Numbered from the stretch's first letter, positions 19,745 through 29,735 are shown. The stretch: 64,000 nt of DNA from Pleomorphomonas oryzae DSM 16300 (GCF_000422965.1 NZ_AUHB01000009.1:175147-239146), one strand, 5' to 3'. Notes: generated by a model not told the origin, from the sequence alone. Made by a program: numbers and translations.

Positions 19745-20383
19745 CTATTCACCCGTCTCAGCGTTTGTTGCGCCGACCGGCTTTGATTCCGGCGAGCCCT
19801 GCTGGCGCAAAAAGATCGAGAGGACGACCAGCACGGCGGTCGACAGAAATTCCGACTGCCAGTTCTGGAAGGACTCAAACCACAGCTGAGCGTCAAATAG
19901 ATAGGCCATCATCGACTGAGGGATCTCGCCATGCCGGAGCGCCTCTTCGCTGGCCGCGGCGGAACTGGCCGACCAGTGCAAAACAAACGACAGCACGAAC
20001 AGAAGAGCCAATGCCAAGCCCAGGCTGTTGCAATATAGCCAAGAGAGAACGGGGTGACGTTGCCGGAGCTCGGCAGGCAGTTCGTCGTTTGGCCGGCCGG
20101 GATCGTCCGGATCGCGCGACTCCGAAGAGCCGCGCTGAAACAGCATGGCCGTCAAAATGACGTAGGCCGACATTTGCAGGAATTCGCTTTCCCAGTTCTC
20201 GAACAGCGACGACAGGAAAGCGCCGCTGACGAGATAGGCGAAAAGGCCGATAGCCGGTGCCCCATGCTTGGCGAGTTCGTCGTTGTGGTTCACATGGCCG
20301 GCCCAGACCATGCCGATAAAGCTGAACAAAAACATCGCCATCAGCGCAATCGTCAATCCGTTGTCTCTGAAAAAGGCTCTCAC
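19745..20383 (-). CDS. DUF6766-like membrane protein with internal duplication
   Basis: A 212-aa inner-membrane protein of unknown function, probably with four helices. The two halves are related: FLFSFIGMVWAG pairs with VLSFVLHWSA, and ENWESEFLQMSAYVILTAML pairs with QNWQSEFLSTAVLVVLSIFL; both halves then carry QRGSSESR or QQGSPESK. The start is taken as GTG 20383 because AGGAG lies seven bases upstream; a GTG two codons earlier is too close to it. No neighbour suggests a role. Confidence 0.7.
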   Translation of the reverse strand: MRAFFRDNGLTIALMAMFLFSFIGMVWAGHVNHNDELAKHGAPAIGLFAYLVSGAFLSSLFENWESEFLQMSAYVILTAMLFQRGSSESRDPDDPGRPNDELPAELRQRHPVLSWLYCNSLGLALALLFVLSFVLHWSASSAAASEEALRHGEIPQSMMAYLFDAQLWFESFQNWQSEFLSTAVLVVLSIFLRQQGSPESKPVGATNAETGE

Positions 20384-20601
20384 ACTCACTCTCCTTCCCC
20401 AGTGCCGAGCACCACGGATGCCAACGCATCAAGGCAGCGGATCGCATCGACAGGGCAGACGCCATCTTCAGACGGCATCGGCTCGCTCAGGCGCTGTGAT
20501 CGGACGGGATTCTTATTCAGACTGCCTGAAAGAAACGCCGGCTCGCCCATTCCGTTCCGATCGAGCAGCCAGATCGAACGGACTGTTGGCACGGCACCGC
20601 T

Positions 20602-21087
20602 TCAGTCATTCTTGAGGCCGGTTGCGTACTGCATGCGGCGCAGCAGCCACAGAATGGCCACCCCGGCGAGACTGGCGACCAACGCGACGGACCATATCCC
20701 CAGCCCACAGGCGAGGCCGATGGCTCCGGAGAGCCACATGCTGGCGCCGGTCGTCAGCCCCTTCACATCGCCCTTGGTGAAAACGATAACCCCGGCCGCA
20801 AGGAAGGTGATTCCGGCGGTGACGGCTTCAACCAGCCGGATGGGATCGAGCCGCATGGCGGGGTTCCCCACCGCCAGCCTGTCCATCATGAACAGCGTGA
20901 TCATGCAGAAGGTAGCGACGGCGAGCCCGACCAGCATATTGGTTCGCAAACCAGCCGGATTCTTGTGGACGCCTCGTTCAAGCCCAATCAGACCGCACAG
21001 CAGGGCAGCGCCGATGGTCCTAAGCAGAAGGATCTCTATCGGCAATGGGAATTCAAAGGTGAATTCCTTAACGAGGCTTTGCGGCAT
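20602..21087 (-). CDS. MgtC/SapB-family membrane protein
   Basis: A 161-aa membrane protein with about four helices. The family signature is RTIGAALLCGLIGLERG near residue 22, followed by KNPAGLRTNMLVGL. Short MgtC-like proteins without the C-terminal ACT-like domain are common; roles in Mg2+ stress and in modulating the F-type ATPase are known for MgtC of Salmonella but not shown for this group. The ATG at 21087 has GGAG seven bases upstream; a start at 21111 would add eight residues. Confidence 0.85.
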   Translation of the reverse strand: MPQSLVKEFTFEFPLPIEILLLRTIGAALLCGLIGLERGVHKNPAGLRTNMLVGLAVATFCMITLFMMDRLAVGNPAMRLDPIRLVEAVTAGITFLAAGVIVFTKGDVKGLTTGASMWLSGAIGLACGLGIWSVALVASLAGVAILWLLRRMQYATGLKND

Positions 21088-21495
21088 GGTGATTCTCCTG
21101 CTTTCCGGCACAAGCCTTTAGTCGGAGAAAGGTTCCGGGAAATCCTTACGCAGCTGTCACCGTACTAATACTAGGTTCGTCGACCGGAAAGCTCATGAGA
21201 TGGTCGGTTGATGAAGTTGGCTTCTCTCCTTGCGAAAGCTGACAAAATATTGGGACGCTCCCAGGTTTAGTATTTGATGAAGCTGAGATAATTCCGTCGG
21301 CTAACTGCCAGCTATACAACACCTGCGCGAATTAGTGATCGCTCGCCCCTTGTAAACAATACCAGGGCGATCTCTATGAACCGAGCCAAGCGTCGAATCA
21401 TGACATAGCCAAAAGGCTGAATCCTGCGGTTTATTGGGTCACGAATATTTTTTCGTTGTTAACGAGTGCCGGCTAGACAGGAGGTAGCTGCCGTA
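21088..21495. other. Intergenic region between divergent mgtC-like and chemoreceptor genes
   Basis: About 400 bp, less GC-rich than the surroundings, with several short A/T runs (for example near 21245-21300 and 21440-21462). Divergent promoters are expected here; I see no convincing sigma-70 pair, repeat or small gene. Confidence 0.4.
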
Positions 21496-23718
21496 ATGAC
21501 AGCGGCGTCTGAACTGGGGGCTCCAGTGAACATTCAATCGATTAAGGTCAAAATCGTCGCATTGTCAGTGGTTTGTCTGCTGACGACTGTCGCGGCCGTT
21601 GTTGGCTATGGCATCTACGCCAACAAGCAACTCAACGAGCAGACGAACAAGAGTGTCTCGCAGTTGCTCGATGCCAAGTCCCGCGAAGCCCTTCAGGCCA
21701 TCGCGACAACTCAAGCAGGCGACATCCGCGCCGAGGTCGATACGGCCTTCGCGGCAGCCCGCAATATGGCCCGTGCTTTTGAGGTCATGGCGGGGGACAG
21801 TCAGTCGGGCACACCGGTCGAGCTGCGCAGAGCTCAGCTGAACGCGACGCTCCTCAACGTCCTCAAGGACAATCCTCGCTTCAACGGCACTTACAGTGCC
21901 TGGGGCGTCGACAGCATCGATGGCAACGACGCCGCGTTCAAGGGCAAGACGAACCTCGGCTCGGATCAGACAGGGCGCGCGCTTCCCTATTGGACTCGCG
22001 ACAGCGCCGGCAAGATCGCGCTTCAGCCGCTCGTCGAATATGACAGCCGCGAGAGCCATCCCAACGGTTTGATGAAAGGTGGCTGGTTCATCGGCCCACA
22101 GGAAACCGGCAAGGAAAGCATTCTGGCTCCCCTGCCCTACATCGTCCAAGGCAAGGCGGTCTTCCTATCAACGATGTCGGTTCCCATCACGGTCAACGGC
22201 AAGTTCCTGGGCGTCGCCGGTGCCGACTTCGATCTGTCCGCCATTCAGAAGCTGGCAGAAGCCGTCGACGGGCAGATTTACGGTGGCGAGGGTGCCGTTA
22301 CCATCGTTACCGACAAGGGATTGATCGTCGCGTCCAGTCTCGACCCAACAGCCATTGGCGGCCCCCTGTCGAAGATCGACACCGCCTGGCAAGATGAAAT
22401 GACCACGATCACCTCGGGCAAGCAGGCCATCACCTACGATCAGGCATCGGATCGTCTGCGGGTGTTCGCTCCGGTGACGCTCGGCCGTACAGGTATGAAC
22501 TGGTCGGTCATCATCCAGATCCCGCGTGCGGTTGTCATGGCGGATGTCACCAAGCTCGCGAATGAAAATGCCGCAGCCCAGGGCGACAGCAACAGCAACC
22601 AGGCCATCGTGTCGCTGGTGGCTACCCTTGCCGGCATCATCGTGATGTGGCTGGTGTCGCTGTCGGTCAGCAAGCCGATCCAGCGCCTCACCACTGCCAT
22701 GGAAGGCCTTGCAGCCCGCAAGACCGGCATCGTCGTGCCGGGTACCGACCGCAAGGACGAGATCGGCGCCATGGCGCGGACCGTCGGCGTCATCCAGGAT
22801 AACGCCGTCATCGACGCCAAAGCGGCGACCGAACAGGCGGCAGCCAACGACGCCCGCATCGCGGCGGAACGCAAGGCAGCGATGGACCGCATGGCTGACG
22901 AGTTCGAGAGATCGGTCGGCGCCATCGTCGGTTCGGTTTCCTCGGCATCGACCCAGCTTCAGTCGGCCGCCCAGACCTTGACCAGTACGGCCGAGGATAC
23001 GTCGGTGCGCTCCGCCGAGGTTGCCCAGGCATCCGAAGAAGCTTCTGCCAACGTCAACACGGTGGCCTCGGCTTCCGAGGAAATGGCGGTTTCCGTCCAG
23101 GAAATCAGCCGCCAGGTTGCCGAGAGCGCCAGAATGGCAGCTAGCGCCGTGCAGGAAGCCGTCGGCACTGCCAAGACGGTGAAAGACCTGTCGGACGCAG
23201 CCCAGCGGATTGGCGAAATCGTCGACCTCATCGGCAATGTTGCCGGCCAGACCAACTTGCTGGCCCTCAACGCGACGATCGAAGCGGCCCGTGCCGGTGA
23301 AGCCGGAAAGGGCTTTGCCGTGGTCGCTTCCGAGGTCAAGAATCTGGCCGATCAGACCGCCAAGGCGACGGCGCAGATCAGCGCGCAGATCTCCGGCATC
23401 CAATCGTCCACCGGAACGGCGGTCTCGGCGATCGACAGCATCTCCAAGACCATCGAAAAGATGGACGAGATCGCTGCCCTGATCGCCTCGGCGGTTGAGG
23501 AACAGGCGGCCACGACGCAGGATATTGCCCAGAACGTGCAGAGCGCGTCGACCGGCACCTCCGGCGTTTCGCGGAATATCGTCCTGGTCACCCAGGCCGC
23601 GTCGGCCACCAGCGCCGCTGCCGAGCAGGTTCTGAGTTCCTCGGCCGAGCTGTCGCAGCAGTCGGAAATGCTGAAGGAGCAGGTTAGAACCTTCCTGGCG
23701 ACAGTCCGAGCTGCCTGA
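21496..23718 (+). CDS. Methyl-accepting chemotaxis protein with periplasmic Cache sensor
   Basis: A 740-aa transmembrane chemoreceptor. TM1 lies at about residues 20-45 (VALSVVCLLTTVAAVVGYGI), then a periplasmic dCache-type ligand domain to about 375 containing the YWTRDSAGK and VVEYDSRESHPNG-like segments and the PITVNGKFLGVAGADFDL motif, TM2 near 380-400, HAMP to 450, and a cytoplasmic signalling domain with [20 protein letters not shown] at the tip. dCache domains commonly bind amino acids, amines or organic acids. AGGAGG lies 11 bases before the ATG. No che genes nearby. Confidence 0.9.
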   Translation: MTAASELGAPVNIQSIKVKIVALSVVCLLTTVAAVVGYGIYANKQLNEQTNKSVSQLLDAKSREALQAIATTQAGDIRAEVDTAFAAARNMARAFEVMAGDSQSGTPVELRRAQLNATLLNVLKDNPRFNGTYSAWGVDSIDGNDAAFKGKTNLGSDQTGRALPYWTRDSAGKIALQPLVEYDSRESHPNGLMKGGWFIGPQETGKESILAPLPYIVQGKAVFLSTMSVPITVNGKFLGVAGADFDLSAIQKLAEAVDGQIYGGEGAVTIVTDKGLIVASSLDPTAIGGPLSKIDTAWQDEMTTITSGKQAITYDQASDRLRVFAPVTLGRTGMNWSVIIQIPRAVVMADVTKLANENAAAQGDSNSNQAIVSLVATLAGIIVMWLVSLSVSKPIQRLTTAMEGLAARKTGIVVPGTDRKDEIGAMARTVGVIQDNAVIDAKAATEQAAANDARIAAERKAAMDRMADEFERSVGAIVGSVSSASTQLQSAAQTLTSTAEDTSVRSAEVAQASEEASANVNTVASASEEMAVSVQEISRQVAESARMAASAVQEAVGTAKTVKDLSDAAQRIGEIVDLIGNVAGQTNLLALNATIEAARAGEAGKGFAVVASEVKNLADQTAKATAQISAQISGIQSSTGTAVSAIDSISKTIEKMDEIAALIASAVEEQAATTQDIAQNVQSASTGTSGVSRNIVLVTQAASATSAAAEQVLSSSAELSQQSEMLKEQVRTFLATVRAA

Positions 23719-23736
23719 AGCCGATTGACAACCATG

Positions 23737-23780
23737 AGACCTGCGAGAGACCCTTGGGTTTCCCGCAGGTCTTTCTTTTT
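23737..23780 (+). terminator. Rho-independent terminator after the chemoreceptor gene
   Basis: Stem AGACCTGCG (23737-23745) with CGCAGGTCT (23764-23772), a loop that can itself pair (GACCC/GGGTT), and a following TTCTTTTT run. It begins 18 bp after the stop codon. Confidence 0.9.
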
Positions 23781-23938
23781 GAAGTCATTCGCGCCCGAAA
23801 CCATCAGGGAGCTGGAAACCGACGCGCCGATACGTGATGATCGCCTTGTCAGCCAACCATCGATTTGGCAACCAAGGCATCAGTTGACTTGGGCTTCGCC
23901 GTCCCGACGGTGTGTCAGGCCCACCGAGGAACCCTTCA

Positions 23939-24736
23939 ATGACCTCCTCCCTCAGCCAGGACGAAATCCGCCGTTACTCCCGCCATTTGCTCCTGCGGGA
24001 CGTCGGCGGGCCAGGGCAACAGAAGCTGAAGGCAGCCAGGGTTCTGTGTATCGGGGCCGGCGGGCTCGGCTCTCCGATCATCGAATATCTGGCCGCCGCC
24101 GGCGTCGGCACGCTTGGGCTCATCGACGACGATGTGGTGTCACTGTCCAATCTGCAGCGGCAGGTGGTGCACTCCACCGCCAACGTCGGCAAGCTCAAGG
24201 TGGAAAGCGCGGCCGAGCGCGTCGCGGCTTTGAACCCGCACGTGGCCACAGAGCTGTTCCCGGTTCGGCTTGATGGCGCCAACATCGCCGAGATCTTCGC
24301 CGGCTTCGACATCATCGTCGACGGAACGGACAATTTTCCGACACGCTTTTTGGTGGCAGACGCCGCCTATGCGCTGGGTAAGCCACTCGTTTCGGCGGCC
24401 GTGCAGGAGTTCTACGGCTCGGTGACGACGCTTCAGCCCTATGTGCTCGACGAAGACGGCAAGCCCGCACCAAGCTGGCGCTGCCTGATGCCGCGCGAAC
24501 CCGAGGGCGATGTGCCGACCTGTTCTCAGGTCGGCATTCTCGGCGCGGTGGTCGGCGTGCTCGGGACGCTGGCGGCCTGCGAAGTCTTGAAGTTGATCAC
24601 CGGCGTCGGCAAGCCGCTGATCGGTCGCCTGCTGATGGTCGACATCCGCGATATGAAGGTCGACACCATCGGCTACCGGCGCCGACCGGATACGCAGGTT
24701 CCGGAGTTGCCTGGCCTGCAGGCAGACGTGGGATAG
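23939..24736 (+). CDS. moeB: MoeB/ThiF-type adenylyltransferase
   Basis: A 265-aa E1-like enzyme that adenylates the C-terminal Gly of a MoaD- or ThiS-type sulfur carrier. ATP-binding VLCIGAGGLGSPIIEYLAAAGVG at about 36-58, the NLQRQVVH Arg finger, and VDGTDNFPTRFLV are all present. The two CxxC zinc motifs of E. coli MoeB are missing: the first site has SWRC instead of CYRC, and the C-terminus ends in ELPGLQADVG without CxxC. Next to moeA and moaC and with a moaD downstream, molybdopterin synthesis is the likely pathway, but ThiF is possible. Confidence 0.82.
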   Translation: MTSSLSQDEIRRYSRHLLLRDVGGPGQQKLKAARVLCIGAGGLGSPIIEYLAAAGVGTLGLIDDDVVSLSNLQRQVVHSTANVGKLKVESAAERVAALNPHVATELFPVRLDGANIAEIFAGFDIIVDGTDNFPTRFLVADAAYALGKPLVSAAVQEFYGSVTTLQPYVLDEDGKPAPSWRCLMPREPEGDVPTCSQVGILGAVVGVLGTLAACEVLKLITGVGKPLIGRLLMVDIRDMKVDTIGYRRRPDTQVPELPGLQADVG

Positions 24737-24797
24737 CCCTGCCCCGACAGTGTCATACCAACTCGCGAAGATGCTGACGCATCCGCTCACTGAGAGC

Positions 24798-24842
24798 ATT
24801 GCCGATTTCTCATGCGCCTGATGCAGATGAGAAATCGGCAAT
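24798..24842. repeat. Perfect 16-bp inverted repeat between convergent moeB and moeA
   Basis: ATTGCCGATTTCTCAT (24798-24813) is repeated in inverse orientation as ATGAGAAATCGGCAAT (24827-24842) around a 13-nt spacer. It lies between the convergent 3' ends of moeB and moeA. No T-run follows on either strand, so it may be a bidirectional RNA-end hairpin or a palindromic repeat element like those found between moaC and moeA. Confidence 0.75.
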
Positions 24843-24888
24843 CAGAATCCCAAGGGGCATTTTCAATACCTCCTGGTATCGGGCTTTG

Positions 24889-26088
24889 CTAAAGCCGAAT
24901 GACCTCCACCGTTTCGCCAGCGGCTATGGCCGGCGCATATTCGGGCCGGATCACCAGCGCATTCGCCATGGCCATGGTCCGCAGCAGGGATGAGTCCTGC
25001 CGCGCGAAGGGAGTGGCGCGGAGCTGCCCATCCCTCATGGAGATCTCGCCACGCAGATAGTCGCGCCGCATATCGTTGGCTGCGAGAGGCGCATCGAGAA
25101 TGGCGGTCGATGTTCCCGGCAGCACATCGCCAAGGCCCAGCATGGCGCGGATCAGCGGCGCCAGAAACAGCACGCCGCAAACCAGCGTCGACACCGGGTT
25201 GCCGGGAAGGCCGAGTACATGGGCCTGATCGATACGGCCGTGCATCAGCGGCTTGCCGGGGCGCATGGCTACCTTCCAGAAGCCGATCGCAGCCCCTTCC
25301 GCCTCGAGAGCCGCGCGGGTGAAGTCGTGATCGCCGACCGAGGCGCCACCGATCACCACCACAATGTCAGCCCCATCATCCAGGCCGCGCCGAATGCGTC
25401 GGCGCAATGAGCCGAGATCGTCAGGCGCGATGCTGAGATCGATCGGTTCGCCCCCCGCTTGCCGGACGAGATAGGCAAGCGCCACCGATGAAGAGGCGAT
25501 GATCTGGTGAGGCTGCGGGTCACCTCCCGGCGGCACCAGTTCGTCGCCTGAAGCGATCAACGCCACACGCGGCCGGCGTCGCACCAGCAAGCTGTCGTGA
25601 TTCATGGCAGCCGCCAGCCCAAGCGAGGCGAAGCCGAGATGCGTCCCGGCGTGGAGGCCAACGTCGCCCTCGTTGAAATCGAGGCCACGAGGACGGACAT
25701 ACTGGCCGGCGGCGAGCGCTATCTTGAAGCGGACACGATCGAGGTCCCGTTCGGCATCCTCCTGCATGACGACGCAATCGGTTCCCGAGGGCAACGGCGC
25801 GCCGGTGAAGATGCGGACCGCTTCGCCCTCGCCGACGGCCCTGCCGAAGGCGTGTCCGGCGGCCGATTCCCCCACGACGCGAAACCAAGCGTCCCCTGAC
25901 GAAGCCGCCGCGCGGACGGCGTAACCGTCCATCGACGACAAGGATACCGGCGGCTGCGTCCGACGCGCCTCAAGGTCGACCGCGAGCACGCGGCCGCCCG
26001 CTTCGCTCAGGGACACCCGCTCGTTGCCTGTCGGCCGGACGGCGGACAGGAGTTCGGACTGGGCAGCCTCAACGGAAATCAGCGTCAT
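24889..26088 (-). CDS. moeA: Molybdopterin molybdenumtransferase MoeA
   Basis: Inserts molybdate into adenylylated molybdopterin to give Mo-molybdopterin. The 399-aa protein has the MoeA motifs QPPVSLSSMDGYAVRAA near residue 45, VRIFTGAPLPSGTDCVVMQED near 90, the central MogA-like domain with VVVIGGASVGDHDFTR and KVAMRPGKPLMHG, and HVLGLPGNPVSTLV near 290, then the C-terminal beta domain. It is downstream of moaC on the same strand, separated by 151 bp that hold two hairpin repeats. Confidence 0.94.
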   Translation of the reverse strand: MTLISVEAAQSELLSAVRPTGNERVSLSEAGGRVLAVDLEARRTQPPVSLSSMDGYAVRAAASSGDAWFRVVGESAAGHAFGRAVGEGEAVRIFTGAPLPSGTDCVVMQEDAERDLDRVRFKIALAAGQYVRPRGLDFNEGDVGLHAGTHLGFASLGLAAAMNHDSLLVRRRPRVALIASGDELVPPGGDPQPHQIIASSSVALAYLVRQAGGEPIDLSIAPDDLGSLRRRIRRGLDDGADIVVVIGGASVGDHDFTRAALEAEGAAIGFWKVAMRPGKPLMHGRIDQAHVLGLPGNPVSTLVCGVLFLAPLIRAMLGLGDVLPGTSTAILDAPLAANDMRRDYLRGEISMRDGQLRATPFARQDSSLLRTMAMANALVIRPEYAPAIAAGETVEVIRL

Positions 26089-26108
26089 GACAACTCCTGT
26101 TCAGGCAC

Positions 26109-26182
26109 TAGTGCACTGACGCATTCATTCGGTCCACGCTATGGACAACGCGAGGCGAATGAATGCGTCGGAAAGTGCACTA
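26109..26182. repeat. Hairpin repeat element 1 with TAGTGCACT termini
   Basis: A 74-bp imperfect palindrome. The outer arms TAGTGCACT (26109-26117) and AGTGCACTA (26174-26182) enclose a perfect 14-bp inner stem GACGCATTCATTCG (26118-26131) / CGAATGAATGCGTC (26156-26169); the loop contains a small GTCCA/TGGAC hairpin. It has no coding capacity and shares its terminal motif with element 2. Confidence 0.75.
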
Positions 26183-26239
26183 CCAACAAATTGACTCTAG
26201 TGCAGTTTACGACACCGACACTTGATCGGTCACTTGCCA

Positions 26240-26746
<507 letters not shown>

Positions 26747-26835
26747 GACGTGCTTTTCTCCAGCAAAGTTGAGACTTGGGCCACCAGTTTGTCCGTCGCC
26801 CGCTCCGATCCCTGAAAGCAACGAGGACGCAACAC

Positions 26836-27570
26836 ATGCCCGCGACACTGACCAAGCCGCCCCGGCGATCGCCTTCGATACCGCATCAACGGTCCTTGGC
26901 CAACCTCAAGGCCGTTGCCCTCGACTACGACGGCACCATTGCCGAGCGCGGCCGGATGAGCGCATCCACGGAGGCGGCGCTGCAATCTTTGCGTTCCGCC
27001 GGCTTCCGGCTGATCCTGGTATCCGGCCGGCGGCTCGAAAATATCCAGCAGATCTGCGGCGCACTCGATCTGTTCGATGCGGTGATCCTGGAAAACGGCG
27101 CTACAGCCTTCTGCCCAGCGACCGGCACCGAGCAATTGATCGCACCACCCGTCGACCAACGCTTTGTCGCCGATTTGGAGCGGGAGCTTCCCGGCGAACC
27201 GTTGTTCGTCGGACGAGCGATGGTGGCGACGGCCACCGAGAATGCCGGTTGCGTGGAAGTGGTGATCGCCCTCGGCGGCTATGACCTTCATATCGTCGGC
27301 TGCGGCCGGCGGGTGTTGGTTTTGCCGAAGGGGGTCAACAAAAGCAGTGGGCTCTCTCACGCCCTCGCCAGCCTCGGACTGCGCCGGAACCAAGTGGTCG
27401 CAGTGGGCGACGAGGAAAACGACATCGAACTCTTCAGAGGCTGTGCCCTGACGGCAGCGGTCGGCAACGCCACGCCCACATTGAAATCGGCCGCCGACCT
27501 GATACTGCCGGGGGAGCATGGGCAAAGCGTGCAGTATCTTGCCGATATGCTGCTTGCCGGCGTCGCCTGA
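26836..27570 (+). CDS. HAD-superfamily hydrolase, Cof-like
   Basis: A 244-aa phosphatase-like protein. HAD motif I is [13 protein letters not shown] near residue 27, motif II ILVSGRR near 60, the motif III Lys lies in [12 protein letters not shown], and motif IV is [17 protein letters not shown]. The C2B-type cap between motifs II and III matches Cof/sugar-phosphate phosphatases. GAGG lies nine bases before the ATG. It is divergent from moaC with the two start codons ~90 bp apart. Substrate unknown; a link to the molybdenum locus is positional only. Confidence 0.8.
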   Translation: MPATLTKPPRRSPSIPHQRSLANLKAVALDYDGTIAERGRMSASTEAALQSLRSAGFRLILVSGRRLENIQQICGALDLFDAVILENGATAFCPATGTEQLIAPPVDQRFVADLERELPGEPLFVGRAMVATATENAGCVEVVIALGGYDLHIVGCGRRVLVLPKGVNKSSGLSHALASLGLRRNQVVAVGDEENDIELFRGCALTAAVGNATPTLKSAADLILPGEHGQSVQYLADMLLAGVA

Positions 27571-27760
27571 GGCGGCGGTTCCCTGAGGTTTGTTTCCGAG
27601 CATCAGCCACCCAAAACCGACAGGCGAAAGGTGCGAGTGGCTCGGCCAAGACGGTCGGTTGGCGAAGCACATGATCGTTGGGGCACGTCTTGACTTGTCT
27701 TGGGATCGGCTATCGCGCAGCAGACCGCCGCGCCATCCATGGCGGCGCGGCAGAGCCTGC

Positions 27761-29500
27761 TCAGCGCAGAACGCGCAGTTCCTCTTTGAGACTTTCGATG
27801 TTGGGAATGACGAAGGTGCGCGGGCTCGGCCGCTGGACATCGCCGGCCCGGATAAGCTCCGCCAATACCGTCGATACCGACTGGCGCGCCGCGCCAATGG
27901 CCATGGCAAGATCATCGCCATGCGGCGCGGCATCGATGACGACGCCCGCCGGGGTCTGGCGGCCGTCGTGCTCGGCCATTTCGCAGAGATAGCGGATCAA
28001 GCGGTAGCGCACGCTACGGAAGGCCATTTCGCCGACCATGGTGAGCGACCGGTTCAGCATCCTTTCGACGGCCGGCAGAATGCAATTTCCGAACTCCGGG
28101 TGATCGCGGATCAATCGCCGGAATACCGTGCGCGGTATCACCGCAGCCTCGCCTTCCTTGCGCACCTCCACCACCATCTCCGGCTGGAGCGGCACGGCGT
28201 CGCCCGGGCCGAGGGTGAACAGCGTGAGCTCCTTGCCCTCATGTGAGGCGAAGCAGCGATAGCGGCCCGATGCCACCACCAGGATGGCCTCTCCGGTCTC
28301 GTCCATCAGGTTGGCCCCATAGACGAGATGGCCGACCTTCATTTTGCGCAGCTTGGGGCCGCCGTCGGATTGCAATGTTTCGAGGACGACATGCGGCAGC
28401 GTATCCTTGGCAGCCGGTTCGGCAAGCGCCGGCCGTATCGGTTCCCGGTCGATCGTTCTGCCGGACTCTACGCCGCCTTGCGCCTTGCGCGGCATCTGCA
28501 TACGGGCAAAGAAGGTCGATCCCTGCGCAGACTGCACCACACATTCGTCGGCGGACGCCTGGCGCGTTACGCTGGCGTGCTGCACCGAAAAGAGCTGCCG
28601 GAAATGCATGACGCCGATGGCCGACCAACTGAGACCGATCAGCTCGACCGCGGCCCGGTTGGCACCAACCAGACGATCACTGTCAAAGGCCAGCAATCCT
28701 TCATTGGGGCTACCGAGCAAGCGCGGATTTGAATGCAGATGCATCTGCTCGAAGCGTCCGTATCGCCGCTCGAACAGGCGCCGCTCGATCTCGTTCGCCG
28801 CCCGCTTGAGCAGCGGCAGCGAATAGTCGTGCGCTACCGTGACCGAGGTCGAAAGATCGATGATGCCGGCGAGAGCGCCGCATGGATCGATGATCGGCAC
28901 CGCCGAGCAACTGATATCGGTATTGCCGTTGCAGAAATGCTCTGCCCCGATGACCGACAGGGCGAAGCGTTCGGACAGGGCCGTTCCGATGGCATTGGTG
29001 CCCATCGCCTGCTCCGACCAGTCGCCTCCGGCGCACAGGCCAAGCCGCTCCGCCTCATCGCTGAAGTTATTGTCGCCAAGGCGAACCAGCACCACGCCGT
29101 TGGGGTCGGTCAATACCACCACACCACCCAGCGGCTGCGTTTCGCGACACAGCGTGACGATCTCACCCCACGCGGAAACCAGCAGCTCCTCGTTGCGCTC
29201 CCTGAGTTCCTTGAGGGCGGTCTCGGTCAAGCGCGTGTCACGGCGCCTGGGTGTGCCGTTGACCAGGCCATGCATGCTGCTGCGCTCCCAGGAGCGCAGG
29301 ATCGGCAGCGGCACCCCCTCGGGCACAATGCCGTCCGCCATGAACTTCGATCGAACGGCCAGCAAACCTCCCTGGTCGGGAAGGGGGCCGGAACGGGCGC
29401 GTTCATGCCGTACGGACGCGCTTCTACACGTTCCACAGGCGGCCGGGCCACCTGTCGGAATCGCACATGTGTCGGTTTCGAGCCGTTGAGGCAGGACCAT
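27761..29500 (-). CDS. GAF-PAS-Crp hybrid transcription regulator
   Basis: A 579-aa regulator with an unusual order. Residues ~90-250 form the AcoR-type GAF input seen on sigma-54 activators (GTNAIGTALSE, GAEHFCNGNTDISCSAVPI, GALAGIIDLS). A PAS-like stretch follows near 255-310 (LLAFDSDRLVGANRAAVELI). The C-terminal third is a cyclic-nucleotide-binding fold (VVASGRYRCFASHEGKELTL, LGPGDAVPL) ending in a Crp helix-turn-helix (DDLAMAIGAARQSVSTVLAE). No AAA+ domain is present. The N-terminus is Cys-containing (TCAIPTGGPAACGTC). GGAGGG seven bases before 29500 fixes the start. It lies downstream of, and in line with, the molybdenum hydroxylase operon, which it probably controls in response to an aldehyde, acid or redox signal (inference). 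Confidence 0.82.
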   Translation of the reverse strand: MVLPQRLETDTCAIPTGGPAACGTCRSASVRHERARSGPLPDQGGLLAVRSKFMADGIVPEGVPLPILRSWERSSMHGLVNGTPRRRDTRLTETALKELRERNEELLVSAWGEIVTLCRETQPLGGVVVLTDPNGVVLVRLGDNNFSDEAERLGLCAGGDWSEQAMGTNAIGTALSERFALSVIGAEHFCNGNTDISCSAVPIIDPCGALAGIIDLSTSVTVAHDYSLPLLKRAANEIERRLFERRYGRFEQMHLHSNPRLLGSPNEGLLAFDSDRLVGANRAAVELIGLSWSAIGVMHFRQLFSVQHASVTRQASADECVVQSAQGSTFFARMQMPRKAQGGVESGRTIDREPIRPALAEPAAKDTLPHVVLETLQSDGGPKLRKMKVGHLVYGANLMDETGEAILVVASGRYRCFASHEGKELTLFTLGPGDAVPLQPEMVVEVRKEGEAAVIPRTVFRRLIRDHPEFGNCILPAVERMLNRSLTMVGEMAFRSVRYRLIRYLCEMAEHDGRQTPAGVVIDAAPHGDDLAMAIGAARQSVSTVLAELIRAGDVQRPSPRTFVIPNIESLKEELRVLR

Positions 29501-29735
29501 TGCAGCACCCTCCAGGTGCATCCACCGCTGAAGTATCAAAGACTTCGTTCGCGTTTTTCTCGCGACGAGACCACCTCAGACGCGCCATCCAGCAGCGAGG
29601 CCGGACTTCAAGTAAAAGTGGGCTTTCCTGTCATGGATTCGATCATAAACTCTGCTGCGCTAAATCGTTATGATCCTTCAGTCTATGTTGTTTCAGTCCC
29701 TGTAACGATACAATTCTTCTTTTCTTGTCAGTCAC

